Below are positions 33,344-43,014 of a stretch of DNA of 64,000 nt, one piece after another; positions within the stretch are counted from its first letter, which is position 1, and each line of letters opens with the position of its first letter. The stretch is from the NCBI GenBank assembly GCA_050633505.1, contig JBOEGQ010000004.1, forward strand, positions 434,001 to 498,000, written 5' to 3'. A model generated the notes under the pieces. That model saw nothing but the letters and a program-made list of their open reading frames with translations, made no database searches and was not told where the DNA came from. The stretch is from UBA1672 sp050633505 (GTDB lineage Bacteria; Pseudomonadota; Alphaproteobacteria; Micavibrionales; Micavibrionaceae). A program made the position numbers and the translations under genes.

Positions 33344-35101
33344 TTATAGCTTTTGGTTCTCCAGCCAACCTCTTTCATCTTCTGATAAATATGGCGATAG
33401 CTTCTCTAAAATATCGCTGTGATATGCTGAAAGCCACTGAATTTCAAGATTTGTGAGCATATCTTCTGCAATTAAATCCTTATCAAGTGGCGCAAGTGAA
33501 ACTGTGTCAAAATAGAGCATCCCATTAACAGTATCTTCTTGCACAAGGACAAGGTTTTCAATGCGAATACCGTATTCCCCCTCCTTGTAATACCCCGGTT
33601 CATTAGAGATGAGCATACCGTTTTCAAAGGCAACTTCACCACGTGGGGAAATATTGGCGGCATCCTCATGCACACAAAGATAACACCCGACACCATGCCC
33701 GGTTCCATGCCCGTAATCTAGCCCGACCTCCTTTAACGAAGCGCGCGCCAACGGATCAACATCTTTGCCAATTGTTCCTTTTTTGAACTGCGCACAAGCA
33801 AGAGCTATATGCCCCTTTAAAACTCTGGTATAGTTTTCCTTCATTTCCAAAGTCGGTTCCCCGATAGAAACTGTCCGCGTGATATCCGTCGTACCCCAGT
33901 GATATTGCCCACCACTATCGACCAAAAGTAATCCCCCCTCCTCTATCATACGGTTACTTTGTTCATTTGCGCGATAATGAACAATCGCGCCATGTGCGCC
34001 GAACCCTGCAATGGTTGGAAAACTGGTTCGGATATAGGAAGGGTGCAATGCCCTAAACTCTTCTAATTTCCTCTCAACCGACAGCTCTGATAATTGCTCA
34101 TTACATGCCACATCATCTAACCATTTTAAAAAACGAACCAATGCCACACCGTCATGGATATGAGTTTCACGGATTGCAGATTGCTCTTCTGTCGTTTTAA
34201 TCGATTTTGGGGTAATACAGGGATCTTTTTGATCGTATATGTCATTCAAATGATGTGTAAACCAAACAGGACACGAGGCGCGATCCGTCCATATTTTAGA
34301 AGATCGCACGGATTCTATATGCGTTTCCATCTCGTTCAAATCTACGATACGAATATCATCACCAAGCGCATTTAAAACATCGGGGGAAAGCTTATCAAGG
34401 TCTACAAACCAATCTACTGTGGCATCCTCATAGAGCAAAACATATGACAAAACCAACGGCGAGTATCCGATGTCATTTCCACGCACGTTTAATAACCAAC
34501 AAATAGAATCGGATACAGTCAGTAAACAAGCCTTACAACCAGCTTCTTTGATAAGCGTAGAGATCTCTCTTCTCTTTTCCAAAGAAGACATGCCCGCCAC
34601 CTGCTGAGGAAATAAGATAACAGACTCTTGCGGCTTGTCGGGCTGATTAAGCCATATCTGATCAATCAAATTCACTTGTAACGGGATCAGTTCAACATCC
34701 CGCTCCTCTAGCTTTTCACGAATCGCATCAATCTGCTTTGGCGTGTAAAGCCACATATCATAACCAACTTTGGCCCCTTCCGGTGCATGTTCAAACAGCC
34801 AATCCCCTACGGAGACATCCATAATATTCTCCGTTTGATAAAGATCACCGGGCACCTCCTGTTTTAGCTGAATAGTGTAACGGCTATCACTTAGAACGAC
34901 GGCAACACCTTCCAGAATAATTGCGGAAGCTGCACTACCGGTAAACGCGGTCAGCCATTTTAAACGTTCTGCATACGGAGCGAGGAACTCACTCTGAAAC
35001 TCATCTGTTCGCGGTAAAATATATCCTGACAAACCATGTTTTTTTATTTCTTTTCGTAATGATACGAGTCTTGCTTGATATTGATTGTGGTTTTCTGGCA
35101 T
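33344..35101 (-). CDS. pepP: M24-family Xaa-Pro aminopeptidase
   Basis: The 585-residue metallopeptidase has the three-domain layout of the long eukaryote-like aminopeptidase P (two creatinase N-like domains, then M24). Metal ligands are visible: D in LLLVDSGGQYHWGTTDIT (two Asp), H in GTGHGVGCYLCVHED, and E in ISNEPGYYKEGEYGIRIEN (two Glu). C-terminal residues form the extra domain of this long subclass. It removes N-terminal residues before proline. It is convergent with the 32122 gene and divergent from mipZ, whose start is only 51 bases away. Confidence 0.92.
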   Translation of the reverse strand: MPENHNQYQARLVSLRKEIKKHGLSGYILPRTDEFQSEFLAPYAERLKWLTAFTGSAASAIILEGVAVVLSDSRYTIQLKQEVPGDLYQTENIMDVSVGDWLFEHAPEGAKVGYDMWLYTPKQIDAIREKLEERDVELIPLQVNLIDQIWLNQPDKPQESVILFPQQVAGMSSLEKRREISTLIKEAGCKACLLTVSDSICWLLNVRGNDIGYSPLVLSYVLLYEDATVDWFVDLDKLSPDVLNALGDDIRIVDLNEMETHIESVRSSKIWTDRASCPVWFTHHLNDIYDQKDPCITPKSIKTTEEQSAIRETHIHDGVALVRFLKWLDDVACNEQLSELSVERKLEEFRALHPSYIRTSFPTIAGFGAHGAIVHYRANEQSNRMIEEGGLLLVDSGGQYHWGTTDITRTVSIGEPTLEMKENYTRVLKGHIALACAQFKKGTIGKDVDPLARASLKEVGLDYGHGTGHGVGCYLCVHEDAANISPRGEVAFENGMLISNEPGYYKEGEYGIRIENLVLVQEDTVNGMLYFDTVSLAPLDKDLIAEDMLTNLEIQWLSAYHSDILEKLSPYLSEDERGWLENQKL

Positions 35102-35152
35102 GTTGAGTCCTTATTCTGTCAACGCGGATTTATTAAGGATAGATATATCTCT

Positions 35153-36010
35153 ATGAAAAATACAGCGCATATTATTGTTTTCGGCAACGAAAAAGGTGGA
35201 TCAGGCAAGTCAACAACGGCAATGCACACAGCGATTGCTCTTTTACGGCTGGGCTATCGTGTCGGTACAATTGATCTGGACGCCAGACAGGGAACATTAA
35301 CGCGGTATTTGAAAAAGCGCTTTGATTACATCACAAGAGAACGAGAACACCTGCCAAGCCCGGCCCATATGGCAATCGACAAGTCGCAGAACGAAACCGT
35401 CTCAGAACAAAAAGAAGAAGAAGAAGCCTTCCTGACTATGGCACTGGAAGAGCTTGGAATGGTTTGCGATTTTATTATCATAGATACTCCCGGAACGGAT
35501 AGCTTCTTAAGCCGCCTCGCACACAGCCACGCCGACACACTGATCACACCAATGAATGACAGTTTTATCGACCTTGATCTTTTGGCTGATATCGACATGA
35601 AAAACTATGATATAAAAGGGCCTTCTATTTATTCAAAGATGGTTGCCGAGCAACGTCAGAAGAAAAAAGAACGTAATGGCGGAAATATTGACTGGATTGT
35701 CATGCGTAACCGTATGACGCACTTAAACACCAATAACAATAAAATCATAACGCGCCTTTTAGATGAGATTTCCAGACTTGCACGATTTAGAATGGCCCCG
35801 GGATTTGGAGAGCGTGTTGTATTTAAAGAATTATTCCTAAAAGGCCTTACGCTTTTGGATCTAAAAGAAGAGCAAGATGGCGGCCTGACCCTGTCACAAA
35901 TTTCCGCGCGTCAAGAAGTGCGTAACCTTATCATAACAATTAAGCCAGAGCATCTAAAAGGACGTGTTGTTCCAATCGAAGAACAAGAAAAAAAGAAAAG
36001 AAGAGCATAA
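35153..36010 (+). CDS. mipZ: division-site positioning ATPase MipZ
   Basis: This ParA/MinD-type ATPase forms a gradient that keeps FtsZ at midcell in alphaproteobacteria. The 285-residue protein has NEKGGSGKSTTAMHTAIALL (deviant Walker A), GTIDLDARQGTLTRYL, the Walker B IIIDTPGTDSFLSR, and a Lys-rich loop. The segment DWIVMRNRMTHLNTNNNK is characteristic of MipZ. ATG 35153 gives the conserved start IIVFGNEKGG. An upstream ATG at 35075 is unlikely because it runs into the pepP leader. It ends one base before the next gene. Confidence 0.92.
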   Translation: MKNTAHIIVFGNEKGGSGKSTTAMHTAIALLRLGYRVGTIDLDARQGTLTRYLKKRFDYITREREHLPSPAHMAIDKSQNETVSEQKEEEEAFLTMALEELGMVCDFIIIDTPGTDSFLSRLAHSHADTLITPMNDSFIDLDLLADIDMKNYDIKGPSIYSKMVAEQRQKKKERNGGNIDWIVMRNRMTHLNTNNNKIITRLLDEISRLARFRMAPGFGERVVFKELFLKGLTLLDLKEEQDGGLTLSQISARQEVRNLIITIKPEHLKGRVVPIEEQEKKKRRA

Positions 36011-36011
36011 C

Positions 36012-36290
36012 ATGCCCTATCTCATTTTTTTATTTGGTATACTTGCAAGCTTATATGCGCTGTATCGTTTCTTCTTGAAAGCCAACCCTGACCAAATCAA
36101 GAAATTATTCCGAACTGCCATTATCCTGTGCTATGGCATTATTATGTTATATTTTGCACTCATAGGGCGCATGATTATTTCCCTTACCTTGCTTATTTTA
36201 TTCATTCCTTTCGTTATCTCCCATTACCGTGAAAAACTAAGAGATCAGAAACAAAAATCATCAGAAAAAGAAAACGATAACACCGAATAA
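36012..36290 (+). CDS. short membrane protein resembling the N-terminus of MipZ-linked J-domain proteins
   Basis: A 92-residue protein one base after mipZ, with three hydrophobic segments (YLIFLFGILASLYALYRFFL, TAIILCYGIIMLYFALIG, IISLTLLILFIPFVISHY) and a charged tail. In related alphaproteobacteria a DnaJ-like membrane protein often follows mipZ (recalled, not searched). Here the protein ends in KEN-rich residues and no H-P-D motif or J domain is present. So it may be a shortened relative. Spacing implies co-translation with mipZ. Confidence 0.6.
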   Translation: MPYLIFLFGILASLYALYRFFLKANPDQIKKLFRTAIILCYGIIMLYFALIGRMIISLTLLILFIPFVISHYREKLRDQKQKSSEKENDNTE

Positions 36291-36374
36291 ATTAAGCTCA
36301 GCATTTCCTTGCAATGCAGCATGAAACATGGCATTCAATCTATGAATTTTACGACTTAAAAGGGTGATATCCGA

Positions 36375-37256
36375 ATGACGAATACAAATTTTAAACCTGT
36401 AAAAACAGCGGTCTTTCCGGTTGCAGGTCTGGGAACCAGATTTTTACCTGCAACAAAGGCAATGCCAAAGGAAATGCTGCCGATTAACGACCGCCCGTTA
36501 ATCCAACACGTTTTTGAAGAAGCACGTGAAGCAGGTATAGAAAAGTTTGTTTTTGTTACAGGCCGTCATAAAAACATGCTGGAAGAGCATTTTGACTATC
36601 AACCGGAATTAGAAGCAACACTCGAAAGCCGCGGTAAAGACAGTATGCTGGCCAAGGTACGCGACTCAGAAATGCCGGCCGGAAAGCTATTCCTTACACG
36701 TCAGCCAAAGCCATTGGGCCTTGGACACGCGGTATGGTGTGCACAAAATATCGTTGGTGATGAGCCTTTTGCCGTTCTTCTACCCGATGATATCGTTAAT
36801 TATCAAAAAGGATGCCTATCTCAAATGATTGAGACATATAACGAATATGGCGGTAATGTTGTTGCGGTTAAAGACGTGCCACGCGATCAAACATGCAAGT
36901 ACGGTATCCTTGATATTGGTGAAGAAAAAGGCAACGCGGTTTCCATCAACGGCATGGTTGAGAAACCAAAAATTGAAGACGCTCCTTCAACCTTATCCGT
37001 TATCGGACGTTATATCCTTCAACCGGAAATCTTTACGCATTTATCTCAATTTGAACGCGGTGCAGGTAACGAAATCCAGCTAACAGATGCAATGGCAAAA
37101 CTACTTGGTGTACAGCCTTTCCATGGCTTACGCTTTCAAGGTGATCACTTCGATTGTGGAAGCCGTCTAGGCTTTATCGCTGCCAATCTTGCATATGGCC
37201 TAAAAGATAAAGAAATCGGCAGTGATGTCGCAGAAATCCTAAAGGGGTATGCATAA
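36375..37256 (+). CDS. galU: UTP-glucose-1-phosphate uridylyltransferase
   Basis: GalU makes UDP-glucose for surface polysaccharides. The 293-residue protein has the nucleotidyltransferase motif VFPVAGLGTRFLPATKAMPK near residue 15, then LGLGHAVWCAQ, VVAVKDVPRDQTCKYGI and VEKPKIEDAPS. These follow the GalU order. The following gene, a phosphohexomutase, starts after one base, giving a sugar-nucleotide operon. Confidence 0.95.
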   Translation: MTNTNFKPVKTAVFPVAGLGTRFLPATKAMPKEMLPINDRPLIQHVFEEAREAGIEKFVFVTGRHKNMLEEHFDYQPELEATLESRGKDSMLAKVRDSEMPAGKLFLTRQPKPLGLGHAVWCAQNIVGDEPFAVLLPDDIVNYQKGCLSQMIETYNEYGGNVVAVKDVPRDQTCKYGILDIGEEKGNAVSINGMVEKPKIEDAPSTLSVIGRYILQPEIFTHLSQFERGAGNEIQLTDAMAKLLGVQPFHGLRFQGDHFDCGSRLGFIAANLAYGLKDKEIGSDVAEILKGYA

Positions 37257-37257
37257 T

Positions 37258-38658
37258 ATGGGATATTCATTTGATCCGACCATCCTCCGTGAATATGACA
37301 TCCGCGGGCAAATTGGTAAAAACCTTTCTAATGATGATGCCTATGCACTTGGCCGTGCTTTCGGGACATATATCCTTCAGACAGAAGCAGAAAATGACAC
37401 ATGCTCTGTTTGTGTTGGATATGACGGACGGGAAAGCTCCCCTACTTTAGCAGAACATCTTATCAACGGTCTGAAGGATACAGGAATCGATGTTACCTCT
37501 GTAGGTCTTGGCCCCACACCTATGCTGTATTTTGCTGTTAAACATTTGCAAGCCACAGCGGGCATCATGGTTACCGGATCACATAATCCACCGGACTATA
37601 ATGGCTTTAAAATGACCACACAGAAATATCCGATTTTTGGAGAAACAATCCAGAAGATCGGTAAAGTCTCTGCATCAGGTCAACTTAAAAGCGGAGACGG
37701 CTCTGTCAAAGAATATGATATAAAGCGCGAATATGTTGACCGCCTTATGCAAGATTTGGATCTTAATCGCGATATGGTTATCGCATGGGATGCCGGAAAC
37801 GGCGCCGCGGGAGAAATCTTGCAGATGCTAGCAAAGGAAATTCCGGGAACGCATCACCTGCTATATGCAGATATAGACGGACAGTTCCCTAATCATCACC
37901 CTGATCCGACAGTTGATGAAAACCTTGTTGATTTACAAGCCCTTGTTGCGAAAGAAAAATGTGATTTGGGTATTGCCTTTGATGGTGACGGTGACCGTAT
38001 CGGTGTTGTCGATGAAAACGGTACAGTATTACGTTGTGACATTCTTATGACGATTTACGCACGTGAAGTTTTAAAGAACCAGCCAGGCGCATCCATCATC
38101 GGCGATGTTAAATGCTCTCAGGTTATGTTTGATGAAATCAACGCCATGGGCGGTAATGCCGTGATGTGGAAAACCGGTCATTCTCTTGTCAAAGATAAGA
38201 TGCGTGAATTAAGCGCCCCTCTTGCGGGCGAGTTAAGTGGTCATATATTCTTCGCCGATAAATATTACGGCTTTGACGATGCTTTATATTGTTCTGTGCG
38301 TTTGCTAAACGAGTTATCAAAATCGGATGGTGGCTTATCCAGCTTAACAGATCACCTACCAAAGCTACATAATACGCCGGAAGTGCGTTTTGAAGTTGAT
38401 GAAGCAGAAAAATTCGACTTGGTTCCTCGCGTATATGAAAGCCTGAAATCCGAAATCGCAAATGACGACAGCATCGCGCTGGATAATATCGATGGTGTGC
38501 GTGTCTCCACGCCGGATGGATGGTGGCTCTTACGCCCATCCAACACACAAGATGTCCTTGTTGCCCGCGCAGAAGCCAGCAGCGCAGAAGGCCTAGAGCG
38601 CCTAAAAGAAATGGCAGGTGCACAAGTCGAAAAATTAGGATATAGTATTGCTTTCTAA
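37258..38658 (+). CDS. phosphomannomutase/phosphoglucomutase
   Basis: AlgC-like alpha-D-phosphohexomutase of 466 residues that interconverts hexose 6-phosphate and 1-phosphate. The active-site Ser108 lies in VTGSHNPPDYNGFKM, the metal loop in FDGDGDRIGVVDENG, the sugar loop in GELSGHIFFADKYYG, and the phosphate-binding end in LRPSNTQDVLVARAEA. It starts at ATG 37258, whose SD AAAGGGG lies ten bases before it; an ATG at 37249 sits too close. With galU it would feed UDP-glucose and GDP-mannose pathways. Confidence 0.92.
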   Translation: MGYSFDPTILREYDIRGQIGKNLSNDDAYALGRAFGTYILQTEAENDTCSVCVGYDGRESSPTLAEHLINGLKDTGIDVTSVGLGPTPMLYFAVKHLQATAGIMVTGSHNPPDYNGFKMTTQKYPIFGETIQKIGKVSASGQLKSGDGSVKEYDIKREYVDRLMQDLDLNRDMVIAWDAGNGAAGEILQMLAKEIPGTHHLLYADIDGQFPNHHPDPTVDENLVDLQALVAKEKCDLGIAFDGDGDRIGVVDENGTVLRCDILMTIYAREVLKNQPGASIIGDVKCSQVMFDEINAMGGNAVMWKTGHSLVKDKMRELSAPLAGELSGHIFFADKYYGFDDALYCSVRLLNELSKSDGGLSSLTDHLPKLHNTPEVRFEVDEAEKFDLVPRVYESLKSEIANDDSIALDNIDGVRVSTPDGWWLLRPSNTQDVLVARAEASSAEGLERLKEMAGAQVEKLGYSIAF

Positions 38659-38665
38659 TATATAG

Positions 38666-38696
38666 AGGTGGCTGCATACACAAGCCACCTTTCTTT
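38666..38696 (+). terminator. terminator after the phosphohexomutase
   Basis: AGGTGGCT (38666-38673) pairs exactly with AGCCACCT (38683-38690) around a nine-base loop, followed by TTCTTT. It separates the sugar operon from chpT. Confidence 0.75.
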
Positions 38697-38707
38697 AAGA
38701 AAGTGAA

Positions 38708-39358
38708 ATGACTATGTTGGATTCGGATCAAACCAAAATTCTTGAATTATTGGCATCTAAAATTTGCCATGACTTGATTAGCCCAGTTGGCGCAGTATCA
38801 AATGGTATAGAGATTCTAGAAGAACTTGGCCCGGATGCAGGAGAGGAAGTCACTGGTCTTATCGCATTTAGCGCATCACAGGCAAATGCAAAATTGAAAA
38901 CCATGCGAATGGCCTATGGGCTTGGTGGATCAGATAACAGCATCAAAGCAGAAGACGTTCATAAGATTTTCGGCGAATATATTGAGGGAGAAAAACGTCT
39001 GTCTCAGGACTGGGATCCTTATGCGGGTTTTAACGCCGCACATAAAAGCGGATTCGCAAAAATCCTATTATGTGGGCTTATGCTTGTCACAGAAGCCCTG
39101 CCAAAGGGTGGTATTTTACGTGTACGCCCAGACGGCAACGAAGTCACACTAATCGAAGGTGAAGGTGAAGGAGCACGGTTTCGAGACTTCTTTATCGACG
39201 CGCTCCATAACAAAATTGATATGGATGATATGGATCCAAAATTCGTACATCCGTATGTGACCGGCCTAATGCTACAGCGCTATGGCTTTCATTTGGATGT
39301 AGACGATACAAAAAATGACATTATTTCCTTGAGATTAAGCCTGTCTAATGTATCCTGA
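38708..39358 (+). CDS. chpT: histidine phosphotransferase ChpT
   Basis: ChpT passes phosphate from the hybrid kinase CckA to CtrA and CpdR. The 216-residue protein has the phosphorylated His21 in ASKICHDLISPVGAVSNGIEIL and FSASQANAKLKTMRMAYGL, both characteristic of ChpT, then a degenerate ATPase-like domain without the N-box. It is directly upstream of cheA, and CtrA lies at 6487. A terminator precedes it. A 205-base gap without a recognised gene separates it from cheA. Confidence 0.93.
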   Translation: MTMLDSDQTKILELLASKICHDLISPVGAVSNGIEILEELGPDAGEEVTGLIAFSASQANAKLKTMRMAYGLGGSDNSIKAEDVHKIFGEYIEGEKRLSQDWDPYAGFNAAHKSGFAKILLCGLMLVTEALPKGGILRVRPDGNEVTLIEGEGEGARFRDFFIDALHNKIDMDDMDPKFVHPYVTGLMLQRYGFHLDVDDTKNDIISLRLSLSNVS

Positions 39359-39563
39359 TTATATTCCAAGGGGGTAACTAACTATATTAAAGTCCCTTTG
39401 ATCCTGCGTTTTTCTGCGTACAAACGTTTTTGAATAAGCACCTCCCTAACAAATCCTTAATATTTCTGAGGCATTGTTAGAGCACAGAGGGCGCATCATA
39501 ACGTTGATTTCTTTAATTACCGCATGGCAAACACCATGCCTTTAAGAGCTTAGGGAAAAGGAT

Positions 39564-42416
39564 ATGGATGATCTTATTATCGAGTTTATAGCCGAAACAA
39601 ACGAAAGTTTGGAAGAACTTGATTTGGATCTGGTTAATCTTGAGCAAAATCCAAATGACAAAGACCTTCTTAGTAAAATCTTTCGCCTTATGCATACAAT
39701 CAAAGGAACATGTGGCTTTCTTGCCCTGCCTCGCCTTGAAAAAGTTGCACACCACGCAGAAAATGTTCTAGGGCGTTTTCGTGACGGTGACCTCGATGTG
39801 ACACCGGGATATGTTACCCTTATTTTTGAATCAATCGATCAAATCAAATTTATTGTCGGAGAGATTGAAGAAACCGGAGCCGAACCAGAAGGAAGCGATG
39901 CCGACCTGATTGCGCGCCTTGACGCAGCATATGAAGGAAAAGAAGTCTCAGGCGATGCCTCTGCGGTTGGTTCATCATCACCGGAGCCTGCAACGACAGA
40001 AACAAAAGACGATGACCTCGATATACAGATTATAGAAAAAAGCGCCGACGACCTGCCTCCCGGTGAAGTATCCATCGAAGAGTTGGAGGCCGCATTTGCC
40101 GCCGCGCCGGGTATGGATGGTATCGTTAACCCGGCCGATCAGGAAGAAGAAGAGCAGGAAACCACAGCACTGCCCCCGATCCCCAAAAAAGAAAAAAACG
40201 AAACAGTACAAAAACAAGCCAGGAAAAAGGCTGTTCAAACGACACAATCTTTGCGCGTCAATGTTGATGTTTTAGAAAACCTTATGACCATGGTTAGTGA
40301 GCTTGTGCTTACCCGTAACCAACTATTACAGATTGTCCGCGCTCACGGGGAAACAGAATTCTCCGCTCCCTTGCAACGCTTAAATCATGTGGTTTCAGAC
40401 CTGCAAGAAGGTGTCATGAAAACCCGAATGCAACCAATTGGAAACGCATGGTCAAAACTGCCTCGTATCATCCGCGATCTTAGTATCGAGCTAAGCAAAA
40501 AAATCGAACTGGAAATGAAGGGACAAGACACAGAACTCGACAGGCAAGTTCTGGAAATGATTAAAGACCCTCTGACACATATGGTACGAAACTCTGGAGA
40601 TCATGGAATCGAAAATCCTGATGAGAGAATCGCCGCAGGAAAATCTGAAACCGGTAAAATTGTTTTAGAGGCCTATCATGAAGGCGGACATATTATCATT
40701 AAGATCTCCGACGATGGTAAAGGGCTGTCCGAAGAAAAAATTAAGAACAAGATCATTGCAAATGGTTTAGCCACACCAGAAGAGCTGAAAGAAATGTCAG
40801 CACAACAGGTACAGCAGTTCATTTTCAAAGCTGGTTTTTCTACCGCCGAGGCTGTGACCGCCGTATCCGGACGTGGTGTCGGTATGGATGTTGTCCGAAC
40901 AAATATCGAAAAAATCGGAGGTTCTATTGAGCTTAAATCCGTAGAAGGACAAGGCTCTACATTCACAATCAAAATCCCTCTCACATTGGCGATTGTTTCT
41001 GCCCTTATCGTTGAAGCATCAAGTGAACGCTTCGCCATACCGCAGCTCGCTGTGCGTGAATTGGTTATGGTTTCTCAACATGGTGACAACAGAATTGAAT
41101 ACATAAAAGGCTCTCCTGTATTTCGTTTAAGAGATCGTTTACTCCCCCTTATTTCTTTAAGCAAAATCCTGGGACTTGGCGGAGACCCTAGCAAGGATTT
41201 AAGACAAAAAGACAAGTCGAACGAGATATCTGAAGAACTAAACGCAGATGCAGGTGATTCTGATAACACCACGACTTCTCCCGTTCAAACAATGAGTCTG
41301 GAAGATTCTAAGCGTGACAATCTTTACATTGTCATTGCACAGGTTGGTGGATATGAATTCGGAATTATTGTTGACCGCGTCTTCGACACAGAAGAAATCG
41401 TGGTTAAGCCAGTCGCCCAGATCCTTAAGCATTTGGATTTATTCTCCGGAAATACAATTCTAGGTGACGGAAGTGTTATTATGATTCTTGACCCGAATGG
41501 CATTGCAAATGCAACGGGATCGATTGATACATCTGAGAACAAAGATGCTGAACATGCGATAGGCAGCCTAAAACCGGATACAGAGAAAAAGACGCCTCTC
41601 CTGTTATTCAATACCGGAGACAATACACGCAAAGCGGTTCCTCTCTCGCTTGTCTCACGTTTGGAAAATGTTAAATTTGAGAATATCGAGTATTCCAGTG
41701 GACAAATGATGGTTCAATATCGCGGATCCCTCATGCCACTTATTCCATTCAATTCGTCCGTACAAGTTGGGGCTGATGCCGAAAAGCCGGTTTTGGTTTT
41801 TGCGGATAATGTTCAATCAATGGGTATTATCGTTGAAGAAATTGTCGATATTGTAGAGGAGCACATCAACGTACAGCTTAGCTCTACACAAGGCGGACTA
41901 TTAGGAAGTGCGATCATTCATGAACAGGCAACAGACGTAGTTGATATTGCCTTCTTCCTTAATAACATCAATCGTGACTGGTTCAAGGATCATGATGACA
42001 CCCCATTCTCAATGGATGAAGATGTCACCAACAATACACAAGGGAAAAAACGTGTTCTCCTCGTTGATGACAGCCCGTTTTTCCGTAACATGCTTACACC
42101 ACTTTTAAGTGTTGCGGGATATGCCGTCACAACAATGGAATGCCCCATCGACGCATTAAAGCTATGTGAAGACGGGCATACATTTGACGCCATTATCAGT
42201 GACATAGAAATGCCCGACATGAACGGCTTTCAATTTGCACAACATGTCAAACATGAAACGAGTAAGTGGTGCGACACCCCCATGATCGCCCTATCCTCTC
42301 ATGCAACACCTCAGGATATAGAGCATGGCATGAAAGTCGGTTTCAATAATTACGTCGCAAAATTTGATAAAGACACACTTTTGAACACTTTATCACAGGC
42401 GCTTGCCGCCCATTAA
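39564..42416 (+). CDS. cheA: hybrid chemotaxis kinase CheA with extra CheW-like and receiver domains
   Basis: 950 residues. Hpt domain at the N-terminus with phospho-His44 in FRLMHTIKGTCGFL, an acidic linker with Gln/Glu-rich runs, a dimerisation segment near 230-300, a kinase ATPase with N-box HMVRNSGDHGIENPDE (about 338) and GRGVGMDVV (about 436), then CheW domain one (about 473-650, interrupted by an acidic insert). A second CheW-like domain follows (about 676-809), and a receiver ends the chain (KKRVLLVDDSPFFR near 828, phospho-Asp in ISDIEMPDMNGF). Standard CheA has about 650-750 residues, no receiver. The N-box Ser-Gly replaces the usual Ser-Val. It heads the che operon. Confidence 0.94.
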   Translation: MDDLIIEFIAETNESLEELDLDLVNLEQNPNDKDLLSKIFRLMHTIKGTCGFLALPRLEKVAHHAENVLGRFRDGDLDVTPGYVTLIFESIDQIKFIVGEIEETGAEPEGSDADLIARLDAAYEGKEVSGDASAVGSSSPEPATTETKDDDLDIQIIEKSADDLPPGEVSIEELEAAFAAAPGMDGIVNPADQEEEEQETTALPPIPKKEKNETVQKQARKKAVQTTQSLRVNVDVLENLMTMVSELVLTRNQLLQIVRAHGETEFSAPLQRLNHVVSDLQEGVMKTRMQPIGNAWSKLPRIIRDLSIELSKKIELEMKGQDTELDRQVLEMIKDPLTHMVRNSGDHGIENPDERIAAGKSETGKIVLEAYHEGGHIIIKISDDGKGLSEEKIKNKIIANGLATPEELKEMSAQQVQQFIFKAGFSTAEAVTAVSGRGVGMDVVRTNIEKIGGSIELKSVEGQGSTFTIKIPLTLAIVSALIVEASSERFAIPQLAVRELVMVSQHGDNRIEYIKGSPVFRLRDRLLPLISLSKILGLGGDPSKDLRQKDKSNEISEELNADAGDSDNTTTSPVQTMSLEDSKRDNLYIVIAQVGGYEFGIIVDRVFDTEEIVVKPVAQILKHLDLFSGNTILGDGSVIMILDPNGIANATGSIDTSENKDAEHAIGSLKPDTEKKTPLLLFNTGDNTRKAVPLSLVSRLENVKFENIEYSSGQMMVQYRGSLMPLIPFNSSVQVGADAEKPVLVFADNVQSMGIIVEEIVDIVEEHINVQLSSTQGGLLGSAIIHEQATDVVDIAFFLNNINRDWFKDHDDTPFSMDEDVTNNTQGKKRVLLVDDSPFFRNMLTPLLSVAGYAVTTMECPIDALKLCEDGHTFDAIISDIEMPDMNGFQFAQHVKHETSKWCDTPMIALSSHATPQDIEHGMKVGFNNYVAKFDKDTLLNTLSQALAAH

Positions 42417-42438
42417 ACCAAAGGGAAGGTTAGAAAAC

Positions 42439-42900
42439 ATGCAAGAGAGTGCAGAAGTGCCAAACGGCAACACACAAGATTTTCTTACAATTATGATAGC
42501 GGATCAACGCTTTGGCATTCCTGTGTTACAGGTGCAGGATGTTCTAAGAGAACAAAAAGTAACAAAAATCCCACTGGCTCCAGACGAAGTTGCCGGTTCA
42601 TTAAACCTTCGTGGACGTATCGTGACAGCTATCAATGTCCGGAAACGCCTTAACCTTCCTCCAAATGAAGGCGAAAGCCACAGTAGCATGAGCGTTGTCG
42701 TTGAACACAACCATGAACTGTTTAGCCTTGTTATCGATAGAGTCGGTGATGTGTTAAGCTTAGACAGAAGCCTATTTGAAAAAAACCCCGGAACTCTGGA
42801 TCAGGAATGGCGAGATATTTCCAACGGAATATACCAATTACAAGAAGAACTTTTAATAGTCATGGACGTACCTAAACTTTTGGAAGATGTTGGAAAATAA
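42439..42900 (+). CDS. cheW: chemotaxis coupling protein CheW
   Basis: The 153-residue CheW bridges CheA and receptors. It has IADQRFGIPVLQVQDVLREQ, IPLAPDEVAGSLNLRGRIVTAINVRKRL and VIDRVGDVLSL, the three classic CheW segments. Start ATG 42439 follows GGGAAGGT by nine bases. It lies 22 bases after cheA. Confidence 0.95.
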   Translation: MQESAEVPNGNTQDFLTIMIADQRFGIPVLQVQDVLREQKVTKIPLAPDEVAGSLNLRGRIVTAINVRKRLNLPPNEGESHSSMSVVVEHNHELFSLVIDRVGDVLSLDRSLFEKNPGTLDQEWRDISNGIYQLQEELLIVMDVPKLLEDVGK

Positions 42901-43014
42901 AGTACATATAATGAAATAAGCCTTGTACGGTTTAGAGTTTTTTTATACTTTTGAGTTAGGCTTATAACCGTAAGAACCATAATAAAAATTTAGTATTCTA
43001 TTAAGAGGGTCAAA

